Positions 8,851 through 21,913 of a DNA stretch of 64,000 nt are shown one piece after another (position 1 is the first letter of the stretch; every line of letters starts with the position of its first letter). The notes under the pieces are model-generated. The model did not search any database and was not told the origin of the DNA. It was given only the letters and a program-made list of their open reading frames with translations. Made by a program: the position numbers and the translations under genes. Source of the DNA: Heracleum sosnowskyi (lineage: Eukaryota; Streptophyta; Magnoliopsida; Apiales; Apiaceae). Location: the NCBI GenBank assembly GCA_030848705.1, contig CM061242.1:65049064-65113063 (forward strand). Reading direction: 5' to 3'.

Positions 8851-11481
8851 TGTAATAACCCCAAATTTTGGACTTTGTTAAAAAAAATTTGATGAATAGT
8901 AAATGTTGATGAATAGTGAATTTGCTGATGAAAAATATTTTTAGACCACACTATATGGAAGACATGGAAGGAATGTTTCGAAGTTATATTAGTGATGTAT
9001 AAGGAGAATAAGTGAATGTAAACGCGATCAGAATCGGGAGATTCCAACTTTAAATTTTGATCACTATTCATCGGACAATCAAGGATGTATTGATTTGATC
9101 GTTTTGAGAAAGTATGTAGAATGAGAAATCTAGGATCATATATTAAGCCAAGGTAATGGAAAGATCACGGAAGTATCTCCTAACATTGGTACAGAGAAAC
9201 GTTTTTAAAATCACTGGAACCTATCGCGAAATAGAAGCGTAACGAATTATGGATTAAACCCTAACCGAAGGGGGAGTATCATATAAGATCATCAAGTGCA
9301 TCATATAAGAGGATTGATGGTACGAGAAATGACATAAGCATGACACAGGAGGATGACATAGGTGTGACAGTGATGACAAGGTGATGAATCACCACCTTGT
9401 CACCACTTTCACCACAAACCACAAGCTAAATGACATGTATCCATGAATGACTAAATCAATTAGAGACCACACAATTATATGGCATGTATTAAGTGTAATT
9501 AGACAAAAACAAAAAGAAAAGCAAAGCAAGTATTCTCCCCATTTCTTCAAATTTCTGCCCAGTATGAGCAAGGAGCAAAGACAAATTCATAACTCAAAAT
9601 ATACTCATCCTAAAATCGCCAAATTTGGACCATAGCTCCCTCAATATATACCCAAGGTACGTTAAAACTTTCATGGCAATACAAGAAGTATAGCATGGTC
9701 AAATATTGGATCAAGGTTGAGGCATGAATAGTGATTTCGAAAATACTAACTTGTGTTCTTGATCTTGTTCATGAAGATTAAGCAAGTTAATGATATTTAA
9801 ATCTCAAGCAAAGATAGTTAAGCTATATTTAGTGTATACCAAGCATCAAGGAAGGTATAAACATCTCAAACCCTTAGTTATACTTTGATTATTATGGTTA
9901 GTTTGATGATGGTTTATGTTAGTAAGAATAAGAGATTGAATCCTTGGTTATGGTGATTGTTTAGTGATTATTTTGATGGTTGAACTTGTGAGTATTGGTA
10001 TGAACTTGTTAGGGAAGATTATAAGTTGGTTGATATGAGGAATTAGAGGTATGGTTGATTGGTTGTTGATTGGTGGATTGTTGGAGTGTTTTAAACACGG
10101 GAATCTTGATTAAGCGTCGTTACCATGTCGAATTTTCATTAGATTGATTGAGCAGTAGCCTCGGGTAACTTCAAGACATGACAAAAATAACTACTGACCA
10201 TGATAATGTAGGTCTTTGTTTTTAGTTTATTTTGGCGAAAGAATCGTATCGTTTCGATTTACGGTTTAGGAGAAACACTCGTTTTAGTGAAAGTGGTTTC
10301 GAGTAACTAAATAGTTCACTATGTGAACTTTGAGTTTATGATCAAGCCCCTTAAAAATGGACATAGGTCATGAAACTAAGATTAATAATAGTGTGGACAG
10401 TTAGTAAGATAACCGAGAAGGTTTTGTGTTAAAAAGATAAGGTTTCCATTTTATAAAAATATCGGAACAAAAGCTGCGCGAGGATGAATGGTTTCTGCAC
10501 TCTACTGCCTTAAACTGCTGCTCTCGGGATTTTCATCCCCAGAACCAGAAAAACATTTTCAAGAATTTTGTTCCATTCTTTCTCTAGATCGTGCACGTGA
10601 AAACGGTGTGTCATTTCAGTTAACGGTTAAGGAGATATGAGCATTTTAGTAAAAGTAGTGCGAATAGTAACTTTCCGTAGCTCATCCAAGTTTGAAAATA
10701 CATTTCACCAAGTTAAACCCCTGTTTTGAGATCAAAACTTTTATGATAAATATTAAAAATACTCAAAATGATTTTAGAAGTGGTTTCTTATTTAAATGTA
10801 AATTTTCTGATTTATTAAAAGTGTTAGAGTGCGAGTCGCGTAATAGTAACTCCATGAAAAGTCAACTCTAGGGGTACTACTTTGACCACCCGTTGTGACT
10901 GAGATAAAAGATTATTTCAAGTCGATTAAAACACGAACGTTGTTGAGGAATAACATGACTACATGATGTGTTTGACTTATGGTTGACTTAAAGTGAGTGT
11001 CTTAAGGATAAGTGAAGTATTATGAGTGAGTTGTTATGAACGAATGATAACGCTAGGGGACTGATCGAGTATTTCTTTTTTTATAGATTTCCCGACAAAT
11101 TCTCGAACCCCTAACAACCAAGGACCCAAGGCAAGTTTTCTCATTCCATGCTATGTTTTCCATTACTTATATTGATGATGCATATGCATATGATAGATGC
11201 ATGCTTTCAAACCTTACATCGTATATAGATGTAATGGTATTAAAAATGTTGAGATGTAATATATGCATATGATAGATGCAAGTTTTCAAACCCTACATCC
11301 TATAAGTGATGTTGTTGTGATTTACTGTTGTGTAGGTGATATATATTCTGCTTTAATGTTGTGAAATGATTTATAAACTGTTTACGCTTTTAATAAAAAG
11401 CTATATAAGATATAAGATTTATATGCTATGTAAATACTAGATATAAACCGAGGTTTTTAAAGGATCTAATTATAGAGCAGT
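8851..11481 (+). repeat. LTR-alpha: giant gypsy LTR, first 2.6 kb
   Basis: It starts TGTAATAACCCCAAATTTTG, the reverse complement of the GYP-1 LTR end, so it is a related LTR in plus orientation. It shares blocks with GYP-1 and LTR-beta: ACGGTTTAGGAGAAACA, AGACCACACTATATGG, and a repeated A/T-rich block with 'gatgaatagtaaa'. The interrupted target is GAATC (8846-8850). The sequence stops at 11481 where LTR-beta starts. No protein-coding gene is seen; the short ORFs near 9000 are LTR shadows. Confidence 0.8.
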
Positions 11482-14129
11482 TGTAATAACTCCAGATTTT
11501 GGACTTAGTTAATTTTTTTTCTTTTGATGAATAGTAAAATTGCCCCTGATGAATAGTAAATTTGCTGATGGAAAATTTTTCGGACCACACTATGTGGATG
11601 ATATGGAATGGATGTTTCGAGGTTATATTATTGATGTATAGGAAGAATAAAAGAATGTAAACGCGATCAAAATCGGGAGATTCCAACTTTAAATTTTGAT
11701 CACTATTCATCGGACAATCAAGGATGAATTGATTTGATCGTCTGGAGAAAGTATGTAGAATGAGAAATCCGTGATCATACCTTAAGCCAAGGTGAGAAAT
11801 CTAAGACCATATATTAAGCCAAGGTAATGGAAAGATCAGGGAAGTATCCCCTAGCATTGGTACAGAGAAACGTTTTAAAATCACTTGAAACTATCGCGAA
11901 ACGAAAGCGTAACGAATTATGGATTAAATCCTAACCAAAGGGGAGTATCATATAATATCATCAAGTGAAATATATAAGAGGATTGAGGATACAAATTATG
12001 ACACGAGCATGATGCAGGAGGGTGACAAGATGATGACCAAGTGATGACAAGGTGATGAATCACCACCTTGTCACCACTTTCACCACAACCACAAGTTAAA
12101 AAGGGGCATGTGTCATGGATGACAAAACATGCTAAAGAAAACACAAATTACATGGCTTGAATTAAGTGTAATTATACAAAAACAAAAAGAAAAGAAAAAT
12201 CAAAGAAGATGCATCCATCTCCATGAAAACTTTCGGCCCTTTTGTTTATCCAAGAGCTTAAGAAATTTTCCTCAACTTCCACTCCACCAAAAATCAAGAT
12301 TATGGGCTCTAAATCTTCCTTATCCCTAAACTAAGGTAAATCCTTGATCTTAGCTTCATCCATGATTGTAAGCTTGCTCAAAAAGTGGATCAAAGTTGAT
12401 GATGAATAGTGAAATGAATAGTAATGTTTGATTTTCTTGTTTTGATCTTGAGGTTTTAGGCTTGTAAAGCATAATCAAGGATCAAAGAAGGACATACTAC
12501 CTATTACTAGGCCATACTAAGTACCAAGGAAGGTATAAAACCTCTCACCCTTATGATATACTTTGATTATTAGTGATTATGTTAAGAATGGTTAGTGATA
12601 GCATGATTAAGAGATGATTTGCATGATAATCATGATGGTTAGTGGATTGATTGATGGTTCAACTAATGATTAGTGTTATGAGCATTTTTAGACAGCGATA
12701 AGATGATATAAATGAAATCCTTGGGTTGTGATTGCTTGGATATAGATTGGTGAATGAATTTGAGTGTTTTTAAACACGGGAATCGCGTTTAAGCGTCGTT
12801 ACCATGTCGAATTTCATTTAGGATGTTTGGACAGAGATCATGAATACCTTAAGGGCATAACCATGAGGATTTCTGACTATTATCATGTAGCCTATGTTTC
12901 CTAGTTTGTTTTAGCGAAATAATCGTATCGTTTTGATTAACGGTTTAGGAGAAACATCCGTTTTAGTGAAAGCGGTTTCGGATAACTAAGTAGTTCATTA
13001 CATGAACTTTGAGATTGTGATCAAGACCTTTGAAAATGGAATTGGGTCGAGATATTAAAATTTATACTAGCATGGATTGTTAGGAAGGAAACCTAGGAGG
13101 TTTCGTGTTAAAAAGATAATTGTTCGATTTTATAAAAATGTCGGAACCAAAGCTGCGCGTGGAGTAAGTGGTTCCGCACTCTACTGCTTTGAACCTGCTG
13201 TTCTCGGGATTTAATTCCCTTAACCAGAAAAACATTTTCAAGCATTTTGTTCTATTCTTTCTCTAGATCGCGCACGTGAAAACGGTGTGTCATTTCAGTT
13301 AACGGTTAAGAAGATATGAGCGTTTTAGTGAAAGGCGTGCGAATAGTAACTTTCCGTAGCTCATCCAAGTTTGAGAATACATTTCACCGAGCTAAACCCC
13401 TGTTTTGAGATCAAAACTTTTATGATAAATATTAAAAATACTCAAGATGATTTTAGAAGTGGTTTCGTATTTAAATACGAATTTTCCGATTTATTAAAAG
13501 TGTTAGAGTACGAGTCGCGTAATAGTAACTCTATGAAAAGTCAACTCTAGGGTACTACTTTGACCAACCGTTGTGACTAAGATAAAGGATTAGTTCAAGT
13601 CGATTAAAACACGAACATTGTTGAGGAGTAACGTGGCTACATGATGTGTTTGACTTATGGTTGACTTAGAGTGAATTGTTATGGGCGAATGATTACGCTA
13701 GGAACTGATCAAATATTTCTGTTTATAGATTTTCCGACAAATCCTCGAACCCCTAACAACCAAGGACCCAAGGCAAGTTTTCTAATCCCATGTTGTATTT
13801 CAGATTTCATTATACTGATGATGTATATGCATATGATAAATGCAAGTTTTCAAACCCTACATCATATAAGTGATGATGTTGTGTTTGTGATATATTCTGC
13901 TTTAATACTATGAAAGGAGTTATAACTGATTATGCTTGGTAAAAAGCTTTGTGTTATATAAGGGTTTATATGCTATGTAAATATTAGATATAAACCGAGG
14001 TGTTATAGAGGCTCTAAGGGTAGAGCACTCGTACGTGGATTTTAAAACTTAGACCGAGAGTCAAATTAGTATTTTGGTCTGGATTATACTATCAGAAGCT
14101 GGAGGGTTCTAGGGACAGTTATGTTTTTT

Positions 14130-14480
14130 TTTTAAAATGTTGATTAAATATTCCAATATATATATTATTGGATATTTAATGTGAGATATTTAAATAATAT
14201 TATTATAAATATTATTTGGATATTTATTTAATTAAGTGAATATTATTTTGAATATTCACTTAAGTGGAATTTTATTGAATAATAATTCAATATTTATTAT
14301 TTAAATATTATGTAATTAAGTGAATATTATTTTGAATATTCACTTAAGAAGAATCTTATTGAGTGATAATTCAATATTTATTATTTGAATAATTATTTAA
14401 TTAAGTGAATATTATTTTGAATATTCACTTAAGTGAATTTATATTGAATAATAATTCAATATTTATTAAATATTCCAAAA
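14130..14480. repeat. tandem hairpin array in LTR-beta
   Basis: Three units spaced 84-85 bases (14231, 14315, 14400) each contain AAGTGAATATT and AATATTCACTT around a 6-base loop, plus a second AT-rich inverted repeat. The period is about twice the 43 bases seen in GYP-1 and GYP-2. Confidence 0.8.
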
Positions 14481-14968
14481 ATGATTTAAAAATCATAGAA
14501 CCTTATTTAAATATTACGTAAGGTTCCAATAGTTAATTACAATATTTTCTGATCTCAAAAGAGATTTATGTGACTATGGTAGGGGTTCCCAACTACTTTT
14601 AAATGATTTATCCCGAATGAGGATTAAGGTTTTGGACTTATCAAAAATTGGGAATCCATTCCGGGAAGTGAACATATGATTTCACTTGCCTCTTTCATTA
14701 AAAGTGAATATGTTTTCGAGTTCTGATTTATCAGAGCTAAAGCTATTTTACTAAAACTCCCGGGTCGTGATTGCGAAATGATTTACTCGAGGATCGAGGT
14801 CAGTTGACAATAGTCAACCCACATTGTATTATTACTTCCTCAATATTTACGGAAGTAAGTATGGTAATAATTTCATACCAATCAATGAGCTAGTCTACGC
14901 TCGGGGAACAACGATTTAAAATCGGTTCCAGATATAAGGATAGGATTCATTAAGGGACTGGAAACAAC

Positions 14969-15125
14969 TCATACTCGACAATGAAACAGGTGTCAGGTAG
15001 TATGAGGTCATACTCGACAATGAATCAGGTGTCGGGTAGTATGAGGTCATACTCAGCAATGAAGCAGGTGCCAGGTAGTATGACCATATGCTCGACAATG
15101 AAACAGGTGCCAGGTAGCATAATAA
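14969..15125. repeat. 39-bp tandem repeat, about four copies, in LTR-beta
   Basis: Units start near 14970, 15009, 15048 and 15087 and contain CATACTCGACAATGAA and CAGGTGTCAGGTAGTATGAG. Open frames across it on both strands are artefacts of the repeat. Confidence 0.85.
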
Positions 15126-17066
15126 GCCCGTATGCGGCTGGGGTGATAATCGTGTTAAGATGTCGTCCATCTACTACTAGAAAAGCGTGAGTACGATACA
15201 ACGACTGATCATCGTGTATCGTGGTGGTTCCAGTATGTCACCTTCTTCCCTCCAATTGGAGCCGTGCTGTACATTGTAACAAAAGCCTAGGCGCTGAGTT
15301 ACGGATAATGTGGCAGTGATGAGTAATGATGTTCCTCACACAGTAGTTGTACTGTATGGCATGTTTTGACGAAAAGAAAAATTGTAACACCCCCAGATCC
15401 GGGGTCAGGAATCTGGGTTGTCACGCTCCATCAATGATACAATACCTGCATTACTTACAACATTCTCATAATACAACTCCAAAGACCCCAATCACTTACG
15501 CACACACACACAAGTTATAGCCTTGGAAATGAGCAACAATAATCAACATTTGTTATTATAACCCAAATGTACTATCCTGGATCTCATCTATTATTTACAA
15601 CCTCTACCTGAAATTACAATAATAGACCTCACAATACTATACAAGGTTTAGTAATACAAACCCACTCAAAATAATTCTCACTAATTCAAGCTGCAACTAT
15701 TCTTCTCACACTGACAGTATCCATCCTGCATCAACTAACTCCAGGGTGGTCTCTCCATTCCCTTGCTCTCGTAACACGAGGTGGATTCGGCAATGTTTTC
15801 CTCATGCTGAAATATTTAATAAAGCAAGAATTAGCTAATAGTGTTCAACAAAAAATCTATCCCAGTTTAAATCTTTAAACCTTTTAGGGAGATAATCCAT
15901 AAGGGATCAAAGCTTTTATCACTACTAGGGTCTAACCCCAAAATAGTATACCGTTTAAAATATTGTATGACTTATAATCATACTCAAATACTCTTCGTAA
16001 ATCCTTTGGAAATCCTTGGTATCATTGTGATAAACCAAGTCTCAAACATATCTTTATAACCACATGCTACGCATTAAACGGATAAGTTGCTAGTATAACA
16101 TAAAAGATGAAGTTACGAGGAAAATTAATATAAGGTTTCCGTAACCCAAAATCCACTTATGCATATATAATCTGAGTAAGTTTTTATCAGAGTCATAACT
16201 CATAAAATAAAAGATGCAGTTGCAAGGATTTATTGTAACCGTAGTTTAATAACAATAATTACCCAATCACTCTTTCAACAATCAACATCAGCCTCCAAGC
16301 TGTTTCAATATCAATCAATCTTAACAGTTCAATCTGTTGTAGAGATAACACAATTAGTTACTCTATTTATTAACAGCATTTATCTGAAACAATTCACTTT
16401 TAAAACATTTTCATTATTATCTTATCCGAGGGACTGGGACTTTCAAGCCACTGGATATGATTAAACGATGATCAGTCGCTTCAATCATGTCCTTCCGAGG
16501 GACCTTTTTACTACTAGTAGATGGACAAGAACACTTTCCGAACTTGACCCGGCCTAGAACACTTTTCGAACCTGACCATGACAAGAACGACTTTTCGAAC
16601 TTGTCTTGATGATGCAAGAACACTTTTCGAACTTGTCAATCATCCTTTGGCAGCACATGGGCCAGAAATAAAATGGCTGGACTGACTAGATACGGTCACT
16701 TACGCAGGATTACCGCATATCCAGTATTCTCAATCTGCAGTAACGACATTCAAGTCGACCGCACTCTAGTTGCAATAGTACACTGACCAATCCGGTCACA
16801 TCTGTTAGGGCATCATATACAATGATCCCTGCACTAACAAGCCCCATTAATAACAGGAAGAATCTTTACTCATATAATGTTCGAAGGAACAATCTTCGAA
16901 CTATGATAACTATTACCAACAAAATACTTAGTTCATCTCCGTATCATTCATTTGAGTCCACTTCACTTAATTACACTTCCCTATTCTAGGGATTCACAAG
17001 TATATATATTACTTAGGGTAGCCATGCCTACCTCAAAACATTCCCCAACTCATATTTAGTTTATGC

Positions 17067-17092
17067 ATATATATATATATATATATATATAA
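17067..17092. repeat. (AT)n microsatellite in the GYP-1 LTR
   Basis: A run of AT dinucleotides follows TTTATGCATAT. Confidence 0.85.
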
Positions 17093-17220
17093 GTATATAC
17101 ACTTTATCACGAGCAATAATACAGCTTAGAATATCCTTCGTAAATATTGAAGGTCAAGGATAAACTCTAAATAATATAACTCATTTTAAAACGGGTTAAA
17201 AGTATTTAATAAATAATCGA

Positions 17221-17585
17221 GTAATATTTATTAAATAAGTAGACCTTAAACGAATATTCGAAAATAATATTCATTAAGTAAATAATGATTAAATGAATAT
17301 TCAAAAATAGTATTCATTAAATAAATAAGGATTAAATGAATATTCAAAATAATATTCATTAAATAAATAAGCCTTAAATGAATATTCCAAAATAATATTC
17401 ATTAAATAAATAAAGATTAAATGAATATTCCAAAATAATATTCATTAAATAAATAAAGATTAAATGAATATCCCAAAATAATATTCATTAATTAAATAAC
17501 CTTGAATGAATATTCAAAAATAATATTCATTAAATAAATAATGACTGAATGAATATTTAAAATAATATTCATTGAATAAATAATC
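17221..17585. repeat. 43-bp tandem hairpin array in the GYP-1 LTR
   Basis: About eight units with spacing 42-44 bases (AATATT cores near 17251, 17293, 17336, 17378, 17420, 17464, 17505, 17550). Each holds AATGAATATT and AATATTCATT, able to fold into a hairpin. Confidence 0.88.
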
Positions 17586-19997
17586 ATAAAGCAAGTATCA
17601 CAATATACTTTCGAAAACAGTTATGCCTTCCATTAGCATATATAACGGAAATAGTCTTCAAATAGTATTTCTCGACTGAGATAATACTCAAATAACATTC
17701 CTTGAAAGATATAGTAAGCAAATATCATTCCTCGAATGATATCATACTCGAATAACAATCCTCAAAGTACATAGTATTCTGCCGATGGAATCCCTCCGGG
17801 TTTCCACGGCTATCTACATATCTCAAAATACCGACTCCCGATTTAGAGTCGAAAACAATGAATATGCTCTTATATTTAGAGCTACCAGGTAAACCGGTTC
17901 ATAACTACTTAACTCAAAAGATTTTATATAATCCAAAGGTCAAATCCATTTCAACAATTTTATACCGTCACATCTATATACGATGTGAGGTTTGAAAGCA
18001 TGCATAATACATATCACATGCATCATCCGAATATTATAACTTAAAATAAAGCATGGAATGAGAAAACTTGCCTGGAAATCCCGAAGTAGCAATAAGTATC
18101 AGGTTGGTCCAGTAATCTAGAATTAACACAAGGTTCAAGATTAATAACTTAAATGCTTTCACCATACTAAGTATATACTAACTCAAGTACAAGTCCATTT
18201 TCAAGTTAACTCCTTAAGATCCTCTACTCGAGCATGCTCACTCACGCATTTTTATAAAATTGAGATTTAATCCTTTTAGCACGAAATCTTTTCGAGCGTC
18301 TTCCTGAACATACCTAGCATGTTATCACAAAGTTTCACATTTTATTATGACCTCTAAGTGGTTCGATCATAACCTCAAAGTTGACTAAGTGGCACGGTTT
18401 GGTTTTACGAACGCCTTACACTAAAACACATGTTTCTCCTAAACTGTAAATCGTAATGACATGATTCTTGCGCTCACGTAAACTAGAAACAAAGCTCTAC
18501 ACACTCATGTTCATCATTGAACCAAAAGCGGCAGTTAGGGTTTCGGATTCTAGGCAGTTTTTAGCATTACTGAAAATCGAGCATTACGTCGGCTTAAAAC
18601 ATAACATTTCCGAGTTTCAAATCTCATTCCAATTCACCACCAATCATCATACACATCAATTACAACACTTAAAGTCCATTGTCAATCTCAAACCGAGCCA
18701 AACCAGTTGGTACCATATTTAAAATCCAGCCACAACTCATCCAACAACTAAACAAACTACATAATCCACTTACTCATAACCTTAACAATACATTCATGCT
18801 TCCATCTTTCAATTATAAACATAAAACTCAACAAAACACTACTCATCATCTTCTTAAACTCAATAAAAGATCATGGTAGAGATGGTGGGTGTTGGAGATG
18901 TTACCTTAGATGCGAAGAGCTTGGAAAGGGCTTCGATTCGAGTGGTAGAACACGAGAAACAAGCAAGCAAGCATTCCATCTTCTTCTTCTTCTTCCATTC
19001 GTTTTTTTCTTCAAGAAATGGGGGGTGGGGGGCTGCTCCCTTTGTGTGTGAAATGTGTGGTGGAGGTGTGGTGAAGGTAGATATTTTGTTTTTAACAAAT
19101 GCAAGTTAGCCCCTCAAGTTTGGTTAAGCTTACAAGCTTCTTTAACACACTTCTTCCACCAATTCATTTGTTTCCCTTTTTCTTTTAATACTTATCTTCT
19201 TCTTTATTTCCTAAGTTATAATACGTCCAAAGTTGCTCCTTCAAGCGGATTTTCGATTCTCATTTTCGTTTGCGATTTCTGACTACGCGATTAGTAACCG
19301 TTTATTATTCCTGAACTTCCGCTGAAATATAGGATCAATCGGAGACTATAAAATTTTACTATTCATCTTAGAGTACTATTCATCAATGTTACTATTCATC
19401 CTTGTTTTTGTTCCTCTTGAAACGATTCAAAAATATTTCCTAAAAAGAGCGAATAAAACTCTACGCGATTCTTGCAGTGAATCGTAACTATTCACTATTC
19501 GTCCTAACAATCGAATACTTAATTAAAATGGTTCGAGCTTGAATCTTGGAATATAAATGGGATTTATATACTTTCATTTGTGTCTCCTTGTTCTGTTACC
19601 GCTTTAATCTCGTTGAACGCTCGCAAGGATTTCTTAAGTGTTCTATCGAAGTAGTTTACCGTAAACGTCCTTGTATCTTAATACGTTTACTAAATCCATA
19701 TCCATGGAATTGATAATATAAAATCCTCCAATATATTTAAATAATGATTAATCCATCAATAATAGGTGAAATTTCGGAGAAAACAGAAAATGCTGTTTTT
19801 CTGATTCTGACAGCTTTTGCATTCCTTCATTTTCATAGTAGATCACTAATACGACTTCGAAAGTTCATTAACCCGACTCGTACATAGGGTGGTCTGAAAA
19901 TCTTTTTGGTTCAGAAATTTACTATTCATCAAAAAAATAAAAATATAAATATAAATAATTTTTTTTTTAACTAAGTCCAAAATTTGGGGTTATTACA

Positions 19998-20012
19998 GTC
20001 TCCCCTCCTTAA
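19998..20012 (-). other. polypurine tract of GYP-1
   Basis: The minus strand reads AAGGAGGGGAGAC directly before the LTR start TGTAATAACC. GYP-2 has the same tract at 31543. Confidence 0.85.
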
Positions 20013-20339
20013 AAGGATTCCATCCCGGAATCTAAGAAAATAGCCGAGGTTACTCTTCAACTCTCTGGTTTCATTACAACACTTTCTCATTCCGGTCTGT
20101 GATATCTACCAGACGCTTTATATAAGCCAATTCTGGCTATGCTCATATACACCCATTTTCTAATCAACATTTGATTATTCTTGCAATCGGCGGTACAACA
20201 CTTACCGTAACTTCAGTTCTCTGAAATGTTTCTTCCGGTCGGTCCGTCGGTTTGCGGATCCTACATAGTGCTCACACTCAATCTCGTTGCCAAACATGTT
20301 TGGAAAACTCCTCCCGAATCGGGAGTTCAATCATTGGTT

Positions 20340-20400
20340 CTTATCTGACACGATGGTGACTGGAACTCCACGTCACCCAACTATCTCTTTCGTAACTCTT
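20340..20400 (-). pseudogene. integrase core remnant of GYP-1
   Basis: The minus strand codes GVPVTIVSD, matching the segment around the second catalytic Asp of Ty3/gypsy integrases (usually HGVPVSIVSDRD). Flanking frames are closed by stops. The rest of 19998-20838 gives only scattered resemblance to integrase, with no intact domain. Confidence 0.6.
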
Positions 20401-20838
20401 CGGTTAACGATCTCTTGCTGATAACAAAATATGAGTAGACTCATTCGATCCATCAATTATAGCTCAATTGACGTCATAGTTCGACTTGATTCTTGTTGAT
20501 CCTATCACAGAATCCATTATAGTAAAATTACAATCCTAATCAGGAATCTCTATTAACTGTGATAGCAAACTAGGTCTTTGTTCTGCCTTCATTTTCTGAC
20601 ATATCCAATATTTGTTTACCAATCGATAAATCCTTTTATTTATCCGACCACTTATAACATTTCCTTAACTTTATTTACCTTTTTGTACTCTCGGTGTAGC
20701 TGTCTCTTTATGACAGATCTTTATTCCTTAATTCGTTCTGGCTCATTCAGGACCTTTAAATAATCCTTTATGTTCTCATGACTTCAAACTTCATCCTTTC
20801 AGTTCTTCTTATTAGCCATTCCAAAGATTTAGCATCTT

Positions 20839-21027
20839 TCATTTCTTGAACATTTGGAATCCCAACTTGGTAAAATACACCTTATGATTCCTGGGAATTT
20901 TCTCACATGTCTCGATCCATTCAACTTTTTCAGTCTTTCGAGTAAGTCTGGTCATTGGGGCTGCTATCTTAGCAAAATCTTGTACACATCTTCGGTAATA
21001 TTCGACTAAATCCACAAAATTACTCAC
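20839..21027 (-). pseudogene. RT/RNase H junction remnant of GYP-1
   Basis: The peptide contains FVDLVEYYRRCVQDFAKIAAPMTRLTRK, the conserved end of Ty3/gypsy RT where RNase H begins (usually FLGLAGYYRRFV.DFS.IA.PLT.LT). Changes include Leu-Gly to Val-Asp. The frame then shifts. Part of the decayed pol of GYP-1. Confidence 0.85.
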
Positions 21028-21116
21028 CTCGGTTGGTGTGGTTGGTCTTTCCTAGTTTGAAAAGTCTCCTATCTTTGCAGGGTCAACCAGTACTCCTTTA
21101 CTGTTGACCACATGTA

Positions 21117-21374
21117 CTAAAATTGTACTTCCTTTAGCCAAAACTCGCACTTTGAGAACTTGGCATATAACTTTTCTCTCCTCAGTGCTTCTAACACGAT
21201 CCTCAAATGTTCTGCATGTTCTTCCTCGGTCTTTGAGGTAAACCTAAATATTGCCGATGCCACTATGACATACTTCTCCAAATACTTCTTGAAAAGTCGA
21301 TTCAGCACGTCCATGAAAGCTGCAAGGGCATTCGTCAGCCCAAACGACATTACTAAAAAACTCGTAGTGTCCAT
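21117..21374 (-). pseudogene. reverse transcriptase core remnant of GYP-1
   Basis: The peptide carries VMSFGLTNALAAFMDVLNRLFKKYLEKYVIV, the RT palm region just before the catalytic YxDD of Ty3/gypsy chromoviruses. The position of the Asp-Asp pair reads ASAIF, so the active site is lost. It continues with HAEHLRIVLEALRREKLYAKFSKCEFWL, the following conserved motif. Degenerate but readable for 85 codons. Confidence 0.88.
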
Positions 21375-21610
21375 ACTTGGTGCGAAACGCAGTCTTGGGT
21401 ACGTTCTCAGGCTTAATATTCAATTGGTGGTATCCAGTCTTTAATCAATATTCGAGAATTTAACTGCATCATGCAGCCGATCGATCAAATCACCGATCCT
21501 TGGCAGGGGTATTCATTCTTAACGATTAGCCTATTTAGCTCTCGATACTCTATGCACAGCCTCATGCTGCCGTCCTTTTTCTTCACCAATAACACGGGTG
21601 CATCCCACGG

Positions 21611-21913
21611 TTACGCACTTGGTCTTATCATTCCTTCCCCTAACAATTTCCACAATTGAGCGACTAATTTCTTCATCTCGACTGGAGCTAGTCGGTACGG
21701 GGCCTTCGAAACTGGCGCCGTTCTTGGAGCTAATTCTATACCAGACTTTATTTCTCTATCGGGTAGTAACCCCGGAAGATCTTCTGGAAATACATCCTCG
21801 AATTCGTTAACCACGGGGATATTCTGTACACTAGGTACTTCCCATTTCGTATTCATCATAGTCGCTAAACAAGTTTCATCTTCTTGGAGGTCAAACGTTT
21901 CCTCGTCCGACAC
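21611..21913 (-). pseudogene. N-terminal RT remnant of GYP-1
   Basis: The 100-codon frame contains FEDVFPEDLPGLLPDREI and IELAPRTAPVSKAPYRLAPVEM, the entry of the Tekay/Del chromovirus RT. It then reads ..LLGEGMIRPS, near the usual DKGFIRPS. A gap or frameshift separates it from the core piece at 21374. The DNA from 22127 to 22880 has no recognisable coding content. Confidence 0.88.

Larger units (their letters stand above)
11482..15382 (+). repeat. LTR-beta: second giant gypsy LTR, cut by GYP-1
   Basis: It starts TGTAATAACTCCAGATTTTG and aligns with LTR-alpha over about 2.5 kb (11482-14030), then continues for 1.35 kb that alpha lacks here. It is cut at 15382 by GYP-1. The alignment to alpha ends where alpha reads TAGAGCAGT and beta reads AGAGCACTCG. 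The simplest reading is that LTR-beta belongs to an element inserted in LTR-alpha, with the rest of both beyond the window. No gene is visible. Confidence 0.75.
15383..19997 (-). repeat. 3' LTR of GYP-1 (4615 bp)
   Basis: In plus coordinates it starts TGTAACACCCCCAG and ends GGGGTTATTACA, i.e. TGTAATAACC...GGTGTTACA in sense. Over the 975 bases shared with the copy at 63026 I count roughly 20 mismatches plus an 11-base indel. No gene; short ORFs inside are not conserved. It contains a 43-bp hairpin array and, near 16540-16640, repeats of GAACACTTTTCGAACTTG. Confidence 0.92.

Noticed and set aside
8835..11710. Two related minus-strand ORFs starting MNSDQNLKLESP
   Set aside because: They span the element/LTR junctions of LTR-alpha and LTR-beta; similarity comes from homologous LTR starts, and neither continues as a conserved protein.
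14916..15190. Repetitive ORFs on both strands with SLSSM or KQVSGSM repeats
   Set aside because: They are translations of the 39-bp tandem repeat in LTR-beta; its length is a multiple of three, which keeps frames open by chance.
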